From Falsiroseomonas algicola (GTDB taxonomy: Bacteria > Pseudomonadota > Alphaproteobacteria > Acetobacterales > Acetobacteraceae), in the NCBI RefSeq assembly GCF_011040385.1, contig NZ_JAAIKB010000008.1:207038-271037 (forward strand): 64,000 nucleotides of DNA, in the 5' to 3' direction. A program made the position numbers and the translations under genes. Under the pieces are notes generated by a model. The model was not told the origin of the DNA. It saw nothing but the letters and a program-made list of their open reading frames with translations, and did no database searches. Below, in pieces: positions 1 through 9,429 of the stretch; the stretch's first letter is position 1, and each line of letters starts with the position of its first letter.

Positions 1-1564
1 GAAGGCGAACGCCTATCCCGAATATGCCTGCCTGCTGCATGCCGCGAAGGAACTCGGCCATCCCGTGAAGTGGACGGATGAGCGCAGCGGCAGCTTCCTG
101 TCGGACCAGCATGGCCGGGACCATGAGGTCGAGGCCGAGCTGGCGCTGGACAAGGACGGCCATTTCCTCGCGGTGCGGCTGACCAGCTTCGCGAACATGG
201 GCGCCTTCCTCTCGCCCGTCGCGCCGCTGATGGGCACGGCGAACTTCATGAAGAACGTGCAGTCCAACTACCGCACGCCGCTGATCGAGGTTTCCACCCG
301 CAGCCTGGTGACGAACACCACGCCCGTCTCCGCCTATCGCGGCGCCGGGCGGCCGGAAGGCAACTACTTCATGGAGCGGCTGATCGAAGCCGCCGCGGTG
401 GAGATGGGGATCGATGCGGTGGAGATCCGCCGCCGCAACCACATCCGGCCCGACCAGTTCCCCTATTCCGCGGCCTCCGGCAGCGTCTATGACGGCGGCG
501 ACTTCACCGCCGTGCTGGAACGCACGCTGCAGGAAGCCGACCTGCCCGGCTACGCCGCGCGCAAGGCGGCGAGCGAGGCGCGGGGCATGCTGCGCGGGCG
601 CGGCATCGGCAATTTTCTTGAGTGCACCGCGCCGCCGACCAAGGAACAGGGCGGCATCCGCTTCGACGAAGAGGGCACGGTGACGATCATCACCGGCACG
701 CTCGACTACGGCCAGGGCCATTGGAGCGCCTTCGCGCAGGTGCTGCACCAGAGCCTCGGCGTGCCCTTCGAGAAGGTGCGGCTGCTGCAGGGCGATTCCG
801 ACCAGCTGATCGCGGGCGGCGGCACGGGCGGGTCGAAGTCCATGATGGCGTCGGGCGCGGCGATCCTGGAGGCCTCCGCCCTGGTGATCGAGAAGGGCCG
901 CGAGGCCGCGGCCTGGGCACTGGAAGCGGCACCCTCCGACATCGAATACGAGCCGCATGCCGAGGGTGGCCAGGGGCGCTTCAGCATCGCGGGCACCGAC
1001 CGCGGCATCGGCATCATGGACCTGGCCGTGAAGCTGCGCGGCGCGAAGGGGCTGCCGGAAGGGGTGCCGAACACGCTCGACGTCACCCACGTCTTCGACC
1101 AGGCGCCGCAGGCCTATCCGAATGGCTGCCATGTGGCGGAGGTGGAGATCGACCCGGATACCGGCATCGTCACCGTCGATCGCTACGTCACGGTCAACGA
1201 CTTCGGCGTCATGGTGAACCCGCTGCTGGTCGCGGGCCAGGCGCATGGCGGCATCGCGCAGGGCATCGGCCAGGCGCTGATGGAGAATGTCAGCTTCGGC
1301 GAGGATGGGCAGCTGCTGACCGGCAGCTACCTGGACTATGCCCTGCCCCGCGCCGGCGACCTGCCCGATATCGGCTTCGTCAGCCACGCGGTGCCGGCGA
1401 CGACCAACCCGCTCGGCGCCAAGGGCTGCGGGGAGGCCGGCTGCGCCGGCTCGCTGCCGGCGGTGATGAACGCGATCGTGGACGCGCTCTCCGCGCATGG
1501 CGTGCGGCACATCGACATGCCGGCGACGCCGGAGCGGGTGTGGCGGGCGATCCACGCGGGGTGA
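1..1564 (+). CDS. Xanthine dehydrogenase/CODH-family molybdopterin-binding large subunit (5' truncated by window edge)
   Basis: This is the molybdenum-cofactor subunit of a xanthine oxidase-family hydroxylase. The reading frame is open to the window edge, so the N-terminal part of a usually ~750-residue protein is missing and about 520 C-terminal residues remain. Visible family signatures are the AYRGAGRPE substrate/cofactor loop, a GQGH cofactor-contact segment, GGSKSM, and near the C-terminus GCGEAGCAG, which carries the catalytic base Glu of the GxGEAG motif. The active-site loop is AYRGAGR and not the AYRCSFR loop of true carbon monoxide dehydrogenase, so CO oxidation is unlikely; the substrate cannot be told from the sequence. 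FeS and FAD subunits, if present, lie outside the window. It converges on a dipeptidase gene across a palindromic spacer. Confidence 0.9.
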   Translation, partial: KANAYPEYACLLHAAKELGHPVKWTDERSGSFLSDQHGRDHEVEAELALDKDGHFLAVRLTSFANMGAFLSPVAPLMGTANFMKNVQSNYRTPLIEVSTRSLVTNTTPVSAYRGAGRPEGNYFMERLIEAAAVEMGIDAVEIRRRNHIRPDQFPYSAASGSVYDGGDFTAVLERTLQEADLPGYAARKAASEARGMLRGRGIGNFLECTAPPTKEQGGIRFDEEGTVTIITGTLDYGQGHWSAFAQVLHQSLGVPFEKVRLLQGDSDQLIAGGGTGGSKSMMASGAAILEASALVIEKGREAAAWALEAAPSDIEYEPHAEGGQGRFSIAGTDRGIGIMDLAVKLRGAKGLPEGVPNTLDVTHVFDQAPQAYPNGCHVAEVEIDPDTGIVTVDRYVTVNDFGVMVNPLLVAGQAHGGIAQGIGQALMENVSFGEDGQLLTGSYLDYALPRAGDLPDIGFVSHAVPATTNPLGAKGCGEAGCAGSLPAVMNAIVDALSAHGVRHIDMPATPERVWRAIHAG

Positions 1565-1585
1565 GGTCACCCGAGTTGCCGTGAT

Positions 1586-1701
1586 CCCCCACCCCGACCC
1601 TCCCCCGCAAGCGCGGGGGAGGGAGGGGCCATTACGCCCTCCCCCGCGCTTGCGGGGGCTTGCGGCGCTGCTGCGAGGCCGAAGGCTGGTCGGGGTGGGG
1701 G
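1586..1701. repeat. Nested inverted repeat in convergent spacer
   Basis: A 14-base arm at 1586-1599 (CCCCCACCCCGACC) has its exact reverse complement at 1688-1701. Inside it sit two hairpins: stem 1598-1608/1613-1623 with loop AAGC, and stem 1641-1647/1652-1658 with loop GCTT. The 18-base cores 1602-1619 and 1641-1658 are exact reverse complements of each other. The element fills the gap between two convergent genes, so a bidirectional terminator or REP/BIME-like dispersed element is likely. I see no T-tract typical of an intrinsic terminator. Confidence 0.75.
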
Positions 1702-1718
1702 CTGTGGAGTTGTGCCCC

Positions 1719-2744
1719 CTACCCCGCCGCTCGCAGCACGCTGCGCCAGACGCGCAGGAAATTCCCCGACCACAGCAGGCCGATCTCCCGCGCGCCATAG
1801 CCGCGGCGGTGCAGCTCCTCCGTCACCGCGCCGGTCGTGCTGGCATCCATCCAGCCGGGGAAACCGCCGCCGCCATCGAAATCCGATGACAGCCCGACAT
1901 GGTCCAGGCCGATGCGCTGCACGGCGTGGTCCACGTGATCGACATAGTCGCGGATGGTGGCGCGCGCATGGCCATCCGGCCCCGGCGCCACCAGGAAGCT
2001 CGGCACCGCCGTGATCTGGATCAGCCCGCCGCAATCGCGCAGCGCGCGCAACTGCTCCACATCCAGGTTGCGGGGATGCGGGCGCAGCTCGTGGCAGCAG
2101 GCATGGGTCGCGACGACGGGCGTGGTGGAGAGCGACGCGGCCTCCAGCATCGCGGGCTTGGCGACATGGGATACATCGACCATCAGGCCCACGCAATTCA
2201 TCTCCCGCACCGCGGCGCGGCCGAGCGCGGAGAGGCCGCCATGCAGGGTCGGCCCATCGCCCAGCGCGGGCTTGGGCCGCGCGGAGTCGGACAGCGCGTT
2301 GTGCCCGTCATGCGTCACGGTCAGGTAGATCGCGCCGAGTTCCCGCCACCGCGCCAGGCGCGAGAGGTCCTCCCCCATCGCATAGCCGTTCTCGACCGCC
2401 AGCAGCACGGCAAGGTCGCCGGCCTCGGCGCAGGCTTCCAGCTCGTCGGGCGTGGTGACGAGGCGGCGGCGCATCGGCGTCTCGCCCGCCGTGCCGCGCA
2501 GCGCGAGCAGCATCGCCTCCGCGCGGGCGCTGGCCGCGGCATGGCCTTCGGGCGTCAGCGGGCCCTGCGGCACATAGGCGATGAAGACCACGGCCTTCAG
2601 CCCGCCGGCACGCATCTTGCCGAAATCGACGCAGCGCGTGGTGGCCGTTGCCGGGTCCGACATCGCCGGCCAGGGGATGTCCACATGCGTGTCGAGCGTC
2701 AGCGTCTCCGCATGGATCCGTGCCGCGTCGGCGTCATTCATCAT
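1719..2744 (-). CDS. Membrane dipeptidase, peptidase family M19
   Basis: Zinc-dependent dipeptidase of the renal dipeptidase family (M19), about 341 residues, the usual length. The N-terminal TLDTHVDIP segment holds the first metal ligands (H-x-D); LMVDVSH, VVATHACCHELRPHPRN and the late HVGLSSDFDGGG block carry the remaining metal and substrate residues of the family. No signal peptide is visible, so a cytoplasmic location is inferred. The frame can start at GTG 2753 or at ATG 2744 or 2741; ATG 2744 is chosen because no strong ribosome site favours the GTG. The gene is monocistronic, converging on the hydroxylase gene and divergent from the small gene at 3000. Natural substrates (D- or L-dipeptides) cannot be predicted. 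Confidence 0.9.
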   Translation of the reverse strand: MMNDADAARIHAETLTLDTHVDIPWPAMSDPATATTRCVDFGKMRAGGLKAVVFIAYVPQGPLTPEGHAAASARAEAMLLALRGTAGETPMRRRLVTTPDELEACAEAGDLAVLLAVENGYAMGEDLSRLARWRELGAIYLTVTHDGHNALSDSARPKPALGDGPTLHGGLSALGRAAVREMNCVGLMVDVSHVAKPAMLEAASLSTTPVVATHACCHELRPHPRNLDVEQLRALRDCGGLIQITAVPSFLVAPGPDGHARATIRDYVDHVDHAVQRIGLDHVGLSSDFDGGGGFPGWMDASTTGAVTEELHRRGYGAREIGLLWSGNFLRVWRSVLRAAG

Positions 2745-2999
2745 TGTCGTCACACTCGCTTCGGATTTCGCGCGAGGCTGTGTCTGGCGACGGAAAGCGT
2801 CAACCTCTTCGACACAATTCGGGTGTCACACTGGCCGACAGGCGGGTGTCCTTGCGATTTTCGCAGTCGTGCAACCGCCCGGGTACGCTCCGGCCTTGTA
2901 TCGAGCACGCTCCCTCCCCATCCCTTCCAGGCCGCGGGGGGAGCCGCGGTGGCCGACGCGTCGCCCCTGGCGCGGTTCGATAGCAGGAGAATGCGAGAC

Positions 3000-3353
3000 A
3001 TGGCGGATACGGGTAGGGATCGGCAGCCGGAGGCGGCGAAAATCCGCGCGCTGCGATCCATCGCCGACCTGGCCGGGGACGGCCTGGCGGAGCGCATGCG
3101 CATCGATGCCGCTGCCCGCATCCTCACCATCGCGCGCCGCGCGGTGACGCTGAAGCTGGACGCCGCCGGGCCGGTGGAGCCCATCGTCTCCGACCTCGCC
3201 CTGCGCTGGGACCCCAGCACGACCACGGCGACCGAATACCTGGAAGCACTGTCGGTCCAGCAGCTGGATGCCTTCCTGGCCGCGGCGCCGCGCTGGGCGG
3301 CCTCCGTCCGCGCCGCCAATGCGGAACTTGCCGACCAGCGTCGGGTGGCCTGA
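3000..3353 (+). CDS. Conserved-looking hypothetical protein, 117 aa
   Basis: I do not recognise this product. It is a soluble, helix-rich, charged protein of 117 residues with no signal peptide, membrane segment or metal motif. The start is set by AGGAG at 2985-2989, ten bases before ATG 3000; an in-frame ATG at 2991 abuts that site and is less likely. Upstream in the same frame the open reading continues antisense through the dipeptidase gene, but that is a GC-driven shadow. It ends six bases before the convergent pdxJ stop. Codon use fits the neighbouring genes, which supports it being real. Confidence 0.6.
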   Translation: MADTGRDRQPEAAKIRALRSIADLAGDGLAERMRIDAAARILTIARRAVTLKLDAAGPVEPIVSDLALRWDPSTTTATEYLEALSVQQLDAFLAAAPRWAASVRAANAELADQRRVA

Positions 3354-3359
3354 CGCCGC

Positions 3360-4091
3360 CTAACCCGCGCGCGCCTCGTCGATCAGGGCGAGCATGCGGC
3401 GGACGGCACTGCCGATCCCCTCGAAGACGCTCTGGCTGATCAGGAAGTGGCCGATGGACACCTCGGTCACCTCCGGGATCGCGGCGACGCCGCCGACGCA
3501 GCCATAATCCAGCCCGTGGCCGGCGTGGCATTGCAGCCCGGCCCCCACCGCCACCGCGGCACCGGCGCGAAGCCGCGCCAGATGCGGCGCGCGCGAGTCC
3601 GGCGCCGCATCGGCATAGAGGCCCGTGTGGAGTTCGACGCAGGCCGCGCCGAGTGCCGCCGCGCGCTCGATCGGCGCGGCATCGGCCTCCACGAAGAGCG
3701 AGGTGCGGATGCCCGCGCCGTTGAGGCGCTTCAGCGCCTCCGCCAGGAAGGGGCCGGCGTTCAGCACATCCAGCCCGCCCTCGGTGGTCAGTTCCTGCCG
3801 CTTCTCCGGCACCAGGCAGACGGCATGCGGCATGACGCGCAGCGCGATCGCCACCATCTCCTCAGTCGCCGCCATCTCAAGGTTGAGGGGCGCCGCGACC
3901 TCGGCCTTCATCCGCTCCACGTCGCGGTCGCGGATGTGGCGCCGATCCTCCCGCAGATGGATCGTGATGCCCTCCGCCCCCGCCTCGATGCAGGCCTGCG
4001 CGGCCGCCACGGGATCGGGGAAGTGGCCGCCGCGGGCGTTACGGAGCGTCGCCACGTGGTCGACATTGATGGACAGGACCAGATGGTTCAC
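3360..4091 (-). CDS. pdxJ: Pyridoxine 5'-phosphate synthase
   Basis: PdxJ condenses 1-deoxyxylulose 5-phosphate with 3-amino-2-oxopropyl phosphate to make pyridoxine 5'-phosphate, the last ring-closing step of the DXP-dependent vitamin B6 pathway. The 243 residues match the family length. Landmarks are [17 protein letters not shown] at the N-terminus, the phosphate and substrate segment [19 protein letters not shown], and the C-terminal [22 protein letters not shown] region. Translation starts at GTG 4091, whose GTGA overlaps the pdxA stop by four bases, so pdxA-pdxJ is a translationally coupled two-gene operon of consecutive pathway steps. Confidence 0.97.
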   Translation of the reverse strand: MNHLVLSINVDHVATLRNARGGHFPDPVAAAQACIEAGAEGITIHLREDRRHIRDRDVERMKAEVAAPLNLEMAATEEMVAIALRVMPHAVCLVPEKRQELTTEGGLDVLNAGPFLAEALKRLNGAGIRTSLFVEADAAPIERAAALGAACVELHTGLYADAAPDSRAPHLARLRAGAAVAVGAGLQCHAGHGLDYGCVGGVAAIPEVTEVSIGHFLISQSVFEGIGSAVRRMLALIDEARAG

Positions 4092-5089
4092 GGGCGGGTG
4101 GCCTTTCCTCTTGTCTCGGCGATCTCCGCCGCCATGCGCAGCGCCGCGACCAGGCTGCCGGCATCCGCCTGGCCGCGGCCGGCGATGTCGAGCGCGGTGC
4201 CGTGGTCCGGGCTGGTGCGGACGATCTTCAGGCCGAGCGTGACGTTCACGCCGCCATCCATGTCGAGCGTCTTGATCGGGATCAGGACCTGGTCGTGATA
4301 CATGCCGAGCACGCAGTCATAGGTGGCGCGCGCCCGCGGCGTGAACAGGGTGTCGGGCGGATAGGGGCCGCGCGCCTCGATCCCTGACGCGCGCAGCGCC
4401 TCGATCGCCGGGGCCACGACCTCGATATCCTCGCGCCCCATCGTGCCGGCCTCCCCCGCATGGGGGTTGAGGCCCGCGATGGCGAGGCGCGGGCGCGCCA
4501 GGCCGAAATCCCGGGCGAGTGCGGCGGCGACGATGCGGCCATGCTCCACGATCAGGTCGGTGGTCAGCGTGGCCAGCGCCGCGCGGAGCGAGAGGTGGAC
4601 GGTCACCGGCACCACCCGCAGCCCGGGGCAGGCCAGCATCATCACGGGCGGCACGCCATCGCCCGCCAACTCCCCCAGGAACTCCGTATGCCCGGGATGC
4701 GGGAAGCCCGCGGCGGTCAGCACCGATTTCTGGATGGGGTTGGTCACGACGCCGCCCGCGCGCCCGGCCAGGGCGAAGGCCACCGCCTGTTCGATGGAGG
4801 CAATGACGGCGGGGGCATTGGCGGGGTTGAGCACCCCCGGCAGCACGGGCGCGGCGAGCGGCAGCGGCAGCACGGGCAGCGCCTGCGGGAAGGCGGCGGC
4901 CGCCTGCTCCGGCACCTCGATCAGCGCCACGGGGGCGTCCTTCACCAGGGCCGGGTCGCCGATCAGGAAGAAGGCCGGCCCCGCGGCGCGCACCGCCCAC
5001 CAGGCCTTGGCCGCGATCTCGCCGCCGATCCCCGCGGGCTCCCCCATGGTGAGGGCCAGCGGGGGGCCCTGCACCCTCCCGTCCTGCAC
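4088..5089 (-). CDS. pdxA: 4-hydroxythreonine-4-phosphate dehydrogenase
   Basis: PdxA oxidises 4-phosphohydroxy-L-threonine with NAD(P); after decarboxylation the product feeds PdxJ. About 333 residues, full length. Family motifs are [12 protein letters not shown] near the start, [22 protein letters not shown] with a metal-binding His, and the C-terminal [11 protein letters not shown] and [16 protein letters not shown] segments holding further metal and NAD contacts. Start choice: the GGAGG site directly abuts ATG 5095 (no spacing) but lies six bases before the in-frame GTG 5089, which is therefore preferred; ATG 5095 would add two residues. First gene of the pdxA-pdxJ operon. Confidence 0.96.
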   Translation of the reverse strand: MQDGRVQGPPLALTMGEPAGIGGEIAAKAWWAVRAAGPAFFLIGDPALVKDAPVALIEVPEQAAAAFPQALPVLPLPLAAPVLPGVLNPANAPAVIASIEQAVAFALAGRAGGVVTNPIQKSVLTAAGFPHPGHTEFLGELAGDGVPPVMMLACPGLRVVPVTVHLSLRAALATLTTDLIVEHGRIVAAALARDFGLARPRLAIAGLNPHAGEAGTMGREDIEVVAPAIEALRASGIEARGPYPPDTLFTPRARATYDCVLGMYHDQVLIPIKTLDMDGGVNVTLGLKIVRTSPDHGTALDIAGRGQADAGSLVAALRMAAEIAETRGKATRP

Positions 5090-5213
5090 GATCATCCTCC
5101 GTCGGCGTGAAGGGCCTCAAAGCACCCGGCGCGCCCGCCGTCACCCCCGGCGACCCGATCCGCGGCTTGATCTGGCGCAAGCCGGGCCGGCGGCAACCAT
5201 GCCATGGTGGGAC

Positions 5214-5969
5214 ATGATCGCGAATTGCCTGCATGACCTGACCGCCATCGGCCCGGGCGGCCTTCCCGTGGTGGCGATGGCCCTGTTCCTGGCGGGGCTG
5301 GCGGGCGGGCTGACGCATTGCGCGGCCATGTGCGCGCCCTTCGTCATCGCCCAGGCCAGCGCGGCCACCGGCACCGGCGGCACGCTGTCGCGCCTCGCGG
5401 GGGCGGCGCTGCTGCCCTACCACGCCGGGCGGATCGTCGGTTATTCGACTCTCGGCGCCGTCAGCGGGCTGGCGGCGGGGGCGCTGAACCAGGTCACGGG
5501 GCTGCGCCATGTGCTGGCCGCCCTGCTGCTGGCCGCCGCCGTCCTGATGGCGCTGCAGGCCCTGCAGCGCCTGCCCGGACGCTGGCGCCTGGCGCACGCC
5601 CCCCTGCTTCCCCGCCGGCTGGCCGGGGCGACGGAGGGCCTGACGGCCTGGCTGACCGCCAGCATGGGCGGCCTGCTGGCGTCGCCCGGGGGCAGGCGCG
5701 GCTTCGGGCTCGGCCTGCTGCTCTCCGGCCTGCCCTGCGGGCTGCTCTATGCCGCGCTCGCCGCCGCGGCGGCGACGGGCAGCGCGCTGGCGGGGGCGGT
5801 GGCGATGCTGGCCTTCTGCCTCGGCACCATCCCCTCCCTCGTGGGGGTCGCCTTCCTCGGCCGCTTCTTCCTGCGTGCGCTCGGCCCCCGGCTGCAGGTG
5901 CTGGGCGCCGCGCTGTTCGCGCTGAATGCCGTGGTGCTGGCCGGCGCGGCGCTGCGGCTGGCCGCCTGA
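5214..5969 (+). CDS. UreH/TauE-SafE-like (DsbD_2 fold) membrane protein
   Basis: A polytopic inner-membrane protein of about 251 residues with six or so hydrophobic helices. The first helix, with the segment AGLAGGLTHCAAMC, is the signature of the UreH-like/cytochrome-biogenesis transporter domain, and a second glycine-rich repeat (GLPCGLLYAAL) follows in the second half, as in DsbD-type inverted repeats. Members of this family often sit near cbb3 oxidase genes and are suspected of copper or haem handling; here it lies 3.6 kb upstream of ccoN on the same strand, separated by two other genes, so the link is only suggestive. ATG 5199 is an alternative start adding five residues; neither has a strong ribosome site. 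Confidence 0.8.
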   Translation: MIANCLHDLTAIGPGGLPVVAMALFLAGLAGGLTHCAAMCAPFVIAQASAATGTGGTLSRLAGAALLPYHAGRIVGYSTLGAVSGLAAGALNQVTGLRHVLAALLLAAAVLMALQALQRLPGRWRLAHAPLLPRRLAGATEGLTAWLTASMGGLLASPGGRRGFGLGLLLSGLPCGLLYAALAAAAATGSALAGAVAMLAFCLGTIPSLVGVAFLGRFFLRALGPRLQVLGAALFALNAVVLAGAALRLAA

Positions 5970-6041
5970 CCGGCGCCCCGTTGACGGGGTATCAACCCGA
6001 CATCGGCCTTATGGCGGGGCCACCAGGATGGGGCCCGCTTG

Positions 6042-8579
6042 ATGTCAGTGGTGGTGACCGGCGCGGTGCCGGCCACGATCTTCGAGAATGCCCGACCCGC
6101 CGACTGGTCCGCCACCCTGGCCCTTTCCGCCGGGGTGCTGGACGTTGCCCTGACGGGTGACGGCGCCCAGGCCTTCTCCGCCACGCTGGAGGCATCGGGC
6201 ACCCGCATCCGCCTCGCCCCCGCTGCCGTCTTCGATGCGGAAAGCCTGGGCGAGGGCTTCGTCTTCCGCTTCGGCCTGTCCGTCCGGACCACTTCGGGCT
6301 GGGTCGCGCTGCCCGCCACCTACGCGGTGCAGCTGGTCGGCATCGACGACACGCCGCCGCAGAACCTCCGCTTCTTCAGCGGCGGCGTCGTGCTGGCCAC
6401 CGATGTCGGCGCCGATATCGGCATCCTGGCCGCGGATGACCCGGACAGCGCGGGGCCGCTGGAATACAGCGTCGCCTGGCCCGATTCCGCCTGGTTCGAG
6501 ATCATCGGCACCACGCTGCGCCTGAAGCCGGGCATCGACCTGGTCGGCCAGGGCGGCACGGTGCGGGAGGTGATGATCGAGGTCTCCGATGGCCGGAACC
6601 TCTCGGCCTTCACCATCGCCGTCACCATCCTGGCGCCCGGCCCCCTGCCCGCCTTCACGGTCACGGACGGCACCAATGCCGCCGAGTCGATCGCCGGTGG
6701 CGCCGGGGCCGATGCGATCTTCGGCCATGGCGGGAACGATACCGTCGCCGCGGGCGCCGGCAATGACAGCCTGGCCGGCGGCGCGGGCGCCGACAGCCTG
6801 GACGGCAGCACCGGCAACGACACCCTGCTGGGCGGCGACGGCAATGATTCGCTGCTGGGCAATACGGGCACCGATTCCATCGATGGCGGAGCGGGCAACG
6901 ACATCGTCATCAGCGGCGGCGGCGCCGATACCGTGCTTGGTGGCACGGGGAACGATACCCTGCGCGGCGGGTCCGACGCCGATCGCCTGCTGGGCGAGGA
7001 CGGCAACGACATGCTGGATGGCCAGTCGCAGTCGGATACGCTGGATGGCGGCGCCGGCGCGGATTCCCTCTCCGGCGGGTCGGAGGCGGATTCGCTCCGC
7101 GGCGGGCCAGGTGCCGACACGCTGGATGGCGGGACGGAAGCGGATGTCCTGGACGGCGACGCGGATGATGACTGGCTGATCGGCGGGGACGGCGACGACA
7201 CGCTGGCCGGAAGCGACGGCAACGATGGGCTGAACGGCGGCGCAGGCAATGACATCCTGGATGGCGGCACCGGCGCCGACACGCTTTCCGGCGGCGATGG
7301 GCTCGATACCCTGCAGGGCAACGATGGCCATGACTGGCTGGATGGCGGGAATGGCGCCGACAGCCTGCTGGGCGGCGCGGGCAACGACACCTATGTCCTC
7401 GGCGTCGGCGACAGCTGGGCGGAATTACCGGGTGGCGGGACCGACGAGATCGTCACCGCGGGCGCGATGACGATCCCCGAGGAGATCGAACGCCTGCGTG
7501 CCGCCACCGGCGCGGGCGACATCGCCCTGTTCGGCGCCGCCGGGGGGGACAGCCTGTTCGGGAATGAGGGCGCGAACGCGCTCTCGGGCGGGGCCGGCAA
7601 CGACCTGGCGGATGGCGGGGATGGCGCCGATTCGCTGGCGGGTGGCACGGGGGATGACGCGCTGCTCGGCGGATCCGGCGCCGATACGCTGGATGGCGGC
7701 GCCGGAGGGGACCTGCTGGCAGGCGGCGATGGTGCCGATTCGCTGAACGGCGGCGATGGCGCGGATCGCGGCTTCGGCGGTGCGGGGGCGGATACCCTGC
7801 TGGGCGGGGCGGGAAACGATAGCTTTTCCGGCGGCGAAGGCGACGATCTCGGCTATGGCGGCACGGGGCGGGATGTGCTGGCGGGCGGCGCCGGCCATGA
7901 CAGCCTGGACGGCCAGGACGGCGCCGATTGGCTGCAGGGCGATGCGGGCAACGACCTGCTGGTGGCGGGCGCCGGCGGGGGGGATGAGCTGCGCGGCGGC
8001 GCGGGCAACGACACGCTGGATGCCCGTGCGGCGGACAGGCTGGGATCGTTGCTGATCGGCGGCGCGGATGACGATGTCTATCTGATCGATTCGACGCGCG
8101 ACCTGGTGGTGGAGGAGCCTGGCGGCGGCACGGACTGGGTGCAGGCCGACCTGACCGGCGGCGGCTACATCCTGCCCGCCCAGGTGGAGAACCTGCTGCT
8201 GCTGGGCACCCTGGTCACCGGCCAGGGGAATGCGCTGCCGAACGTCATTCGCGGCAACGCGGCCGCGAATCTTCTGCTGGGCCTGGGTGGCGCGGATACG
8301 CTGGCCGGCGGCGGCGGCGCCGATACGCTGGCGGGCGGCGCGGGCAACGACCTTTTCCTGATGGAGACCGGCGGCGGGCATGACCGCGTGACCGACTTCA
8401 CCCGGGGCGAGGACCGGCTGGGCGTGCCGGCCAGCCTCTACGCCTCCTCCGCCGCCGTCCTGGCGGCCTTCCAGGCCAGCGCCGATGGCGCCCTGCTGGC
8501 GCTGGGTTCGGGCCACAGCGTGCTGCTGCTGGGCGTGTCGCCGACGACGCTCGGCGCCGCCGACATCGTGATCCTCTGA
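6042..8579 (+). CDS. Large RTX-type calcium-binding repeat protein
   Basis: An 845-residue secreted-type protein. Residues ~1-210 form a non-repetitive head that looks cadherin-like (beta-sandwich spacing, DDTPPQN then a D-rich segment ending in EVSDG). From about residue 215 to 770 it is built of glycine-rich nonapeptides of the GGxGxDxLxG type that bind calcium in a parallel beta-roll, interrupted near residues 450-490 and 670-740 by short non-repeat linkers. No N-terminal signal peptide is present; RTX proteins are normally exported by a type I ABC system using a C-terminal signal, and no such exporter is encoded in the window. No protease zinc motif or lipase serine motif is visible, so adhesin or S-layer/biofilm function is inferred. 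ATG 6042 is chosen; an in-frame TTG precedes it directly. Confidence 0.88.
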   Translation: MSVVVTGAVPATIFENARPADWSATLALSAGVLDVALTGDGAQAFSATLEASGTRIRLAPAAVFDAESLGEGFVFRFGLSVRTTSGWVALPATYAVQLVGIDDTPPQNLRFFSGGVVLATDVGADIGILAADDPDSAGPLEYSVAWPDSAWFEIIGTTLRLKPGIDLVGQGGTVREVMIEVSDGRNLSAFTIAVTILAPGPLPAFTVTDGTNAAESIAGGAGADAIFGHGGNDTVAAGAGNDSLAGGAGADSLDGSTGNDTLLGGDGNDSLLGNTGTDSIDGGAGNDIVISGGGADTVLGGTGNDTLRGGSDADRLLGEDGNDMLDGQSQSDTLDGGAGADSLSGGSEADSLRGGPGADTLDGGTEADVLDGDADDDWLIGGDGDDTLAGSDGNDGLNGGAGNDILDGGTGADTLSGGDGLDTLQGNDGHDWLDGGNGADSLLGGAGNDTYVLGVGDSWAELPGGGTDEIVTAGAMTIPEEIERLRAATGAGDIALFGAAGGDSLFGNEGANALSGGAGNDLADGGDGADSLAGGTGDDALLGGSGADTLDGGAGGDLLAGGDGADSLNGGDGADRGFGGAGADTLLGGAGNDSFSGGEGDDLGYGGTGRDVLAGGAGHDSLDGQDGADWLQGDAGNDLLVAGAGGGDELRGGAGNDTLDARAADRLGSLLIGGADDDVYLIDSTRDLVVEEPGGGTDWVQADLTGGGYILPAQVENLLLLGTLVTGQGNALPNVIRGNAAANLLLGLGGADTLAGGGGADTLAGGAGNDLFLMETGGGHDRVTDFTRGEDRLGVPASLYASSAAVLAAFQASADGALLALGSGHSVLLLGVSPTTLGAADIVIL
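6680..8350 (+). repeat. Degenerate tandem repeats encoding RTX nonapeptides
   Basis: The DNA repeats approximately every 27 bases, coding for pairs of GGxGxDxL units. Copies are diverged at the DNA level, so this is an old, protein-selected repeat array and not a recent expansion. Repeats are broken by two non-repetitive stretches near 7380-7540 and 8040-8260. Confidence 0.85.
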
Positions 8580-9359
8580 CTACCTGACGACGTCGCGATA
8601 GGCATGCCAGGTCGCATGCCCGATCAGCGGCAGCACCAGCGCGATGCCGAAGAAGAAGGGCACCAGCGCCATCGCCGTGAACACCACGATCAGCCCGGCC
8701 CAGAGCGCCATGGCCCGCCAGTTGCGGGTCACCGCGGTGACGGAGACGACGACGGCTTCGAAGGCCGAGATGTCGCGGTCGATGATCATCGGGATGGAGA
8801 CGGCGGAAATGGCGAAGGAGACGCAGGCCAGGACGAAGCCGAAGCCCGTGCCGATGATGAGGAAGGGCAGCAAATTGTCGGAGCGCAGCATGGCGATCGG
8901 CAGCGTCTCGATCGCCGGCGAGAAGCCGAGGCCGAAGAACAGCGCGAAGAGCAGCCCCGCGATGCGGATCCAGAAGAGATGGATCAGCAGCAGCGCGGCA
9001 CCGATCAGCGCGAGCTGCGTGCCGTTGCGGCGGAAGGCGGAGGCGCAGGCCATGAAGCTCGTCTCCTCCCCCGCCTCGCGCCGCCGGCTGACCTCGTAGA
9101 GCCCGGCGCCCAGCAGCGGCGCCACGACGAAGAAGCCCGCCGTGGCCGGCAGGATCGCCCAGGCGCTGCCGAGTTGCAGCAGCACCACCACCAGCGCCCA
9201 GCCCGCGACGACGATGGCGCCGCCATAGACGAAGCCGAGATGCGGCACCGCCATCAGGTCCTGCCACCCGGCCGCGAGCCACCGCCAGGGCCGGTCATTC
9301 GGCACCAGGACGATGTCGGGCATCCTGGTCTTCGCCATGGGCGCGGTGTCGCCGCTCAT
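8580..9359 (-). CDS. DUF2189 domain polytopic membrane protein
   Basis: A 259-residue integral membrane protein of the DUF2189 family (function unknown). After a short polar N-terminus the segment [20 protein letters not shown] precedes six or so hydrophobic helices; [26 protein letters not shown] is the conserved amphipathic block before the last helices. ATG 9359 is used because the ORF extension upstream to 9455 has no family similarity and would overlap the FNR site of the cco promoter. The stop codon directly abuts the RTX gene stop with no bases between the two convergent genes. It is divergent from ccoN, and could share its control region. Confidence 0.8.
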   Translation of the reverse strand: MSGDTAPMAKTRMPDIVLVPNDRPWRWLAAGWQDLMAVPHLGFVYGGAIVVAGWALVVVLLQLGSAWAILPATAGFFVVAPLLGAGLYEVSRRREAGEETSFMACASAFRRNGTQLALIGAALLLIHLFWIRIAGLLFALFFGLGFSPAIETLPIAMLRSDNLLPFLIIGTGFGFVLACVSFAISAVSIPMIIDRDISAFEAVVVSVTAVTRNWRAMALWAGLIVVFTAMALVPFFFGIALVLPLIGHATWHAYRDVVR

Positions 9360-9429
9360 CGTCTGGGTTCCATCTTCCGGGGGCGCCTTCCTCGGCCGCG
9401 ACCATAGCGGCACGACCCCTCCCCGGGAA

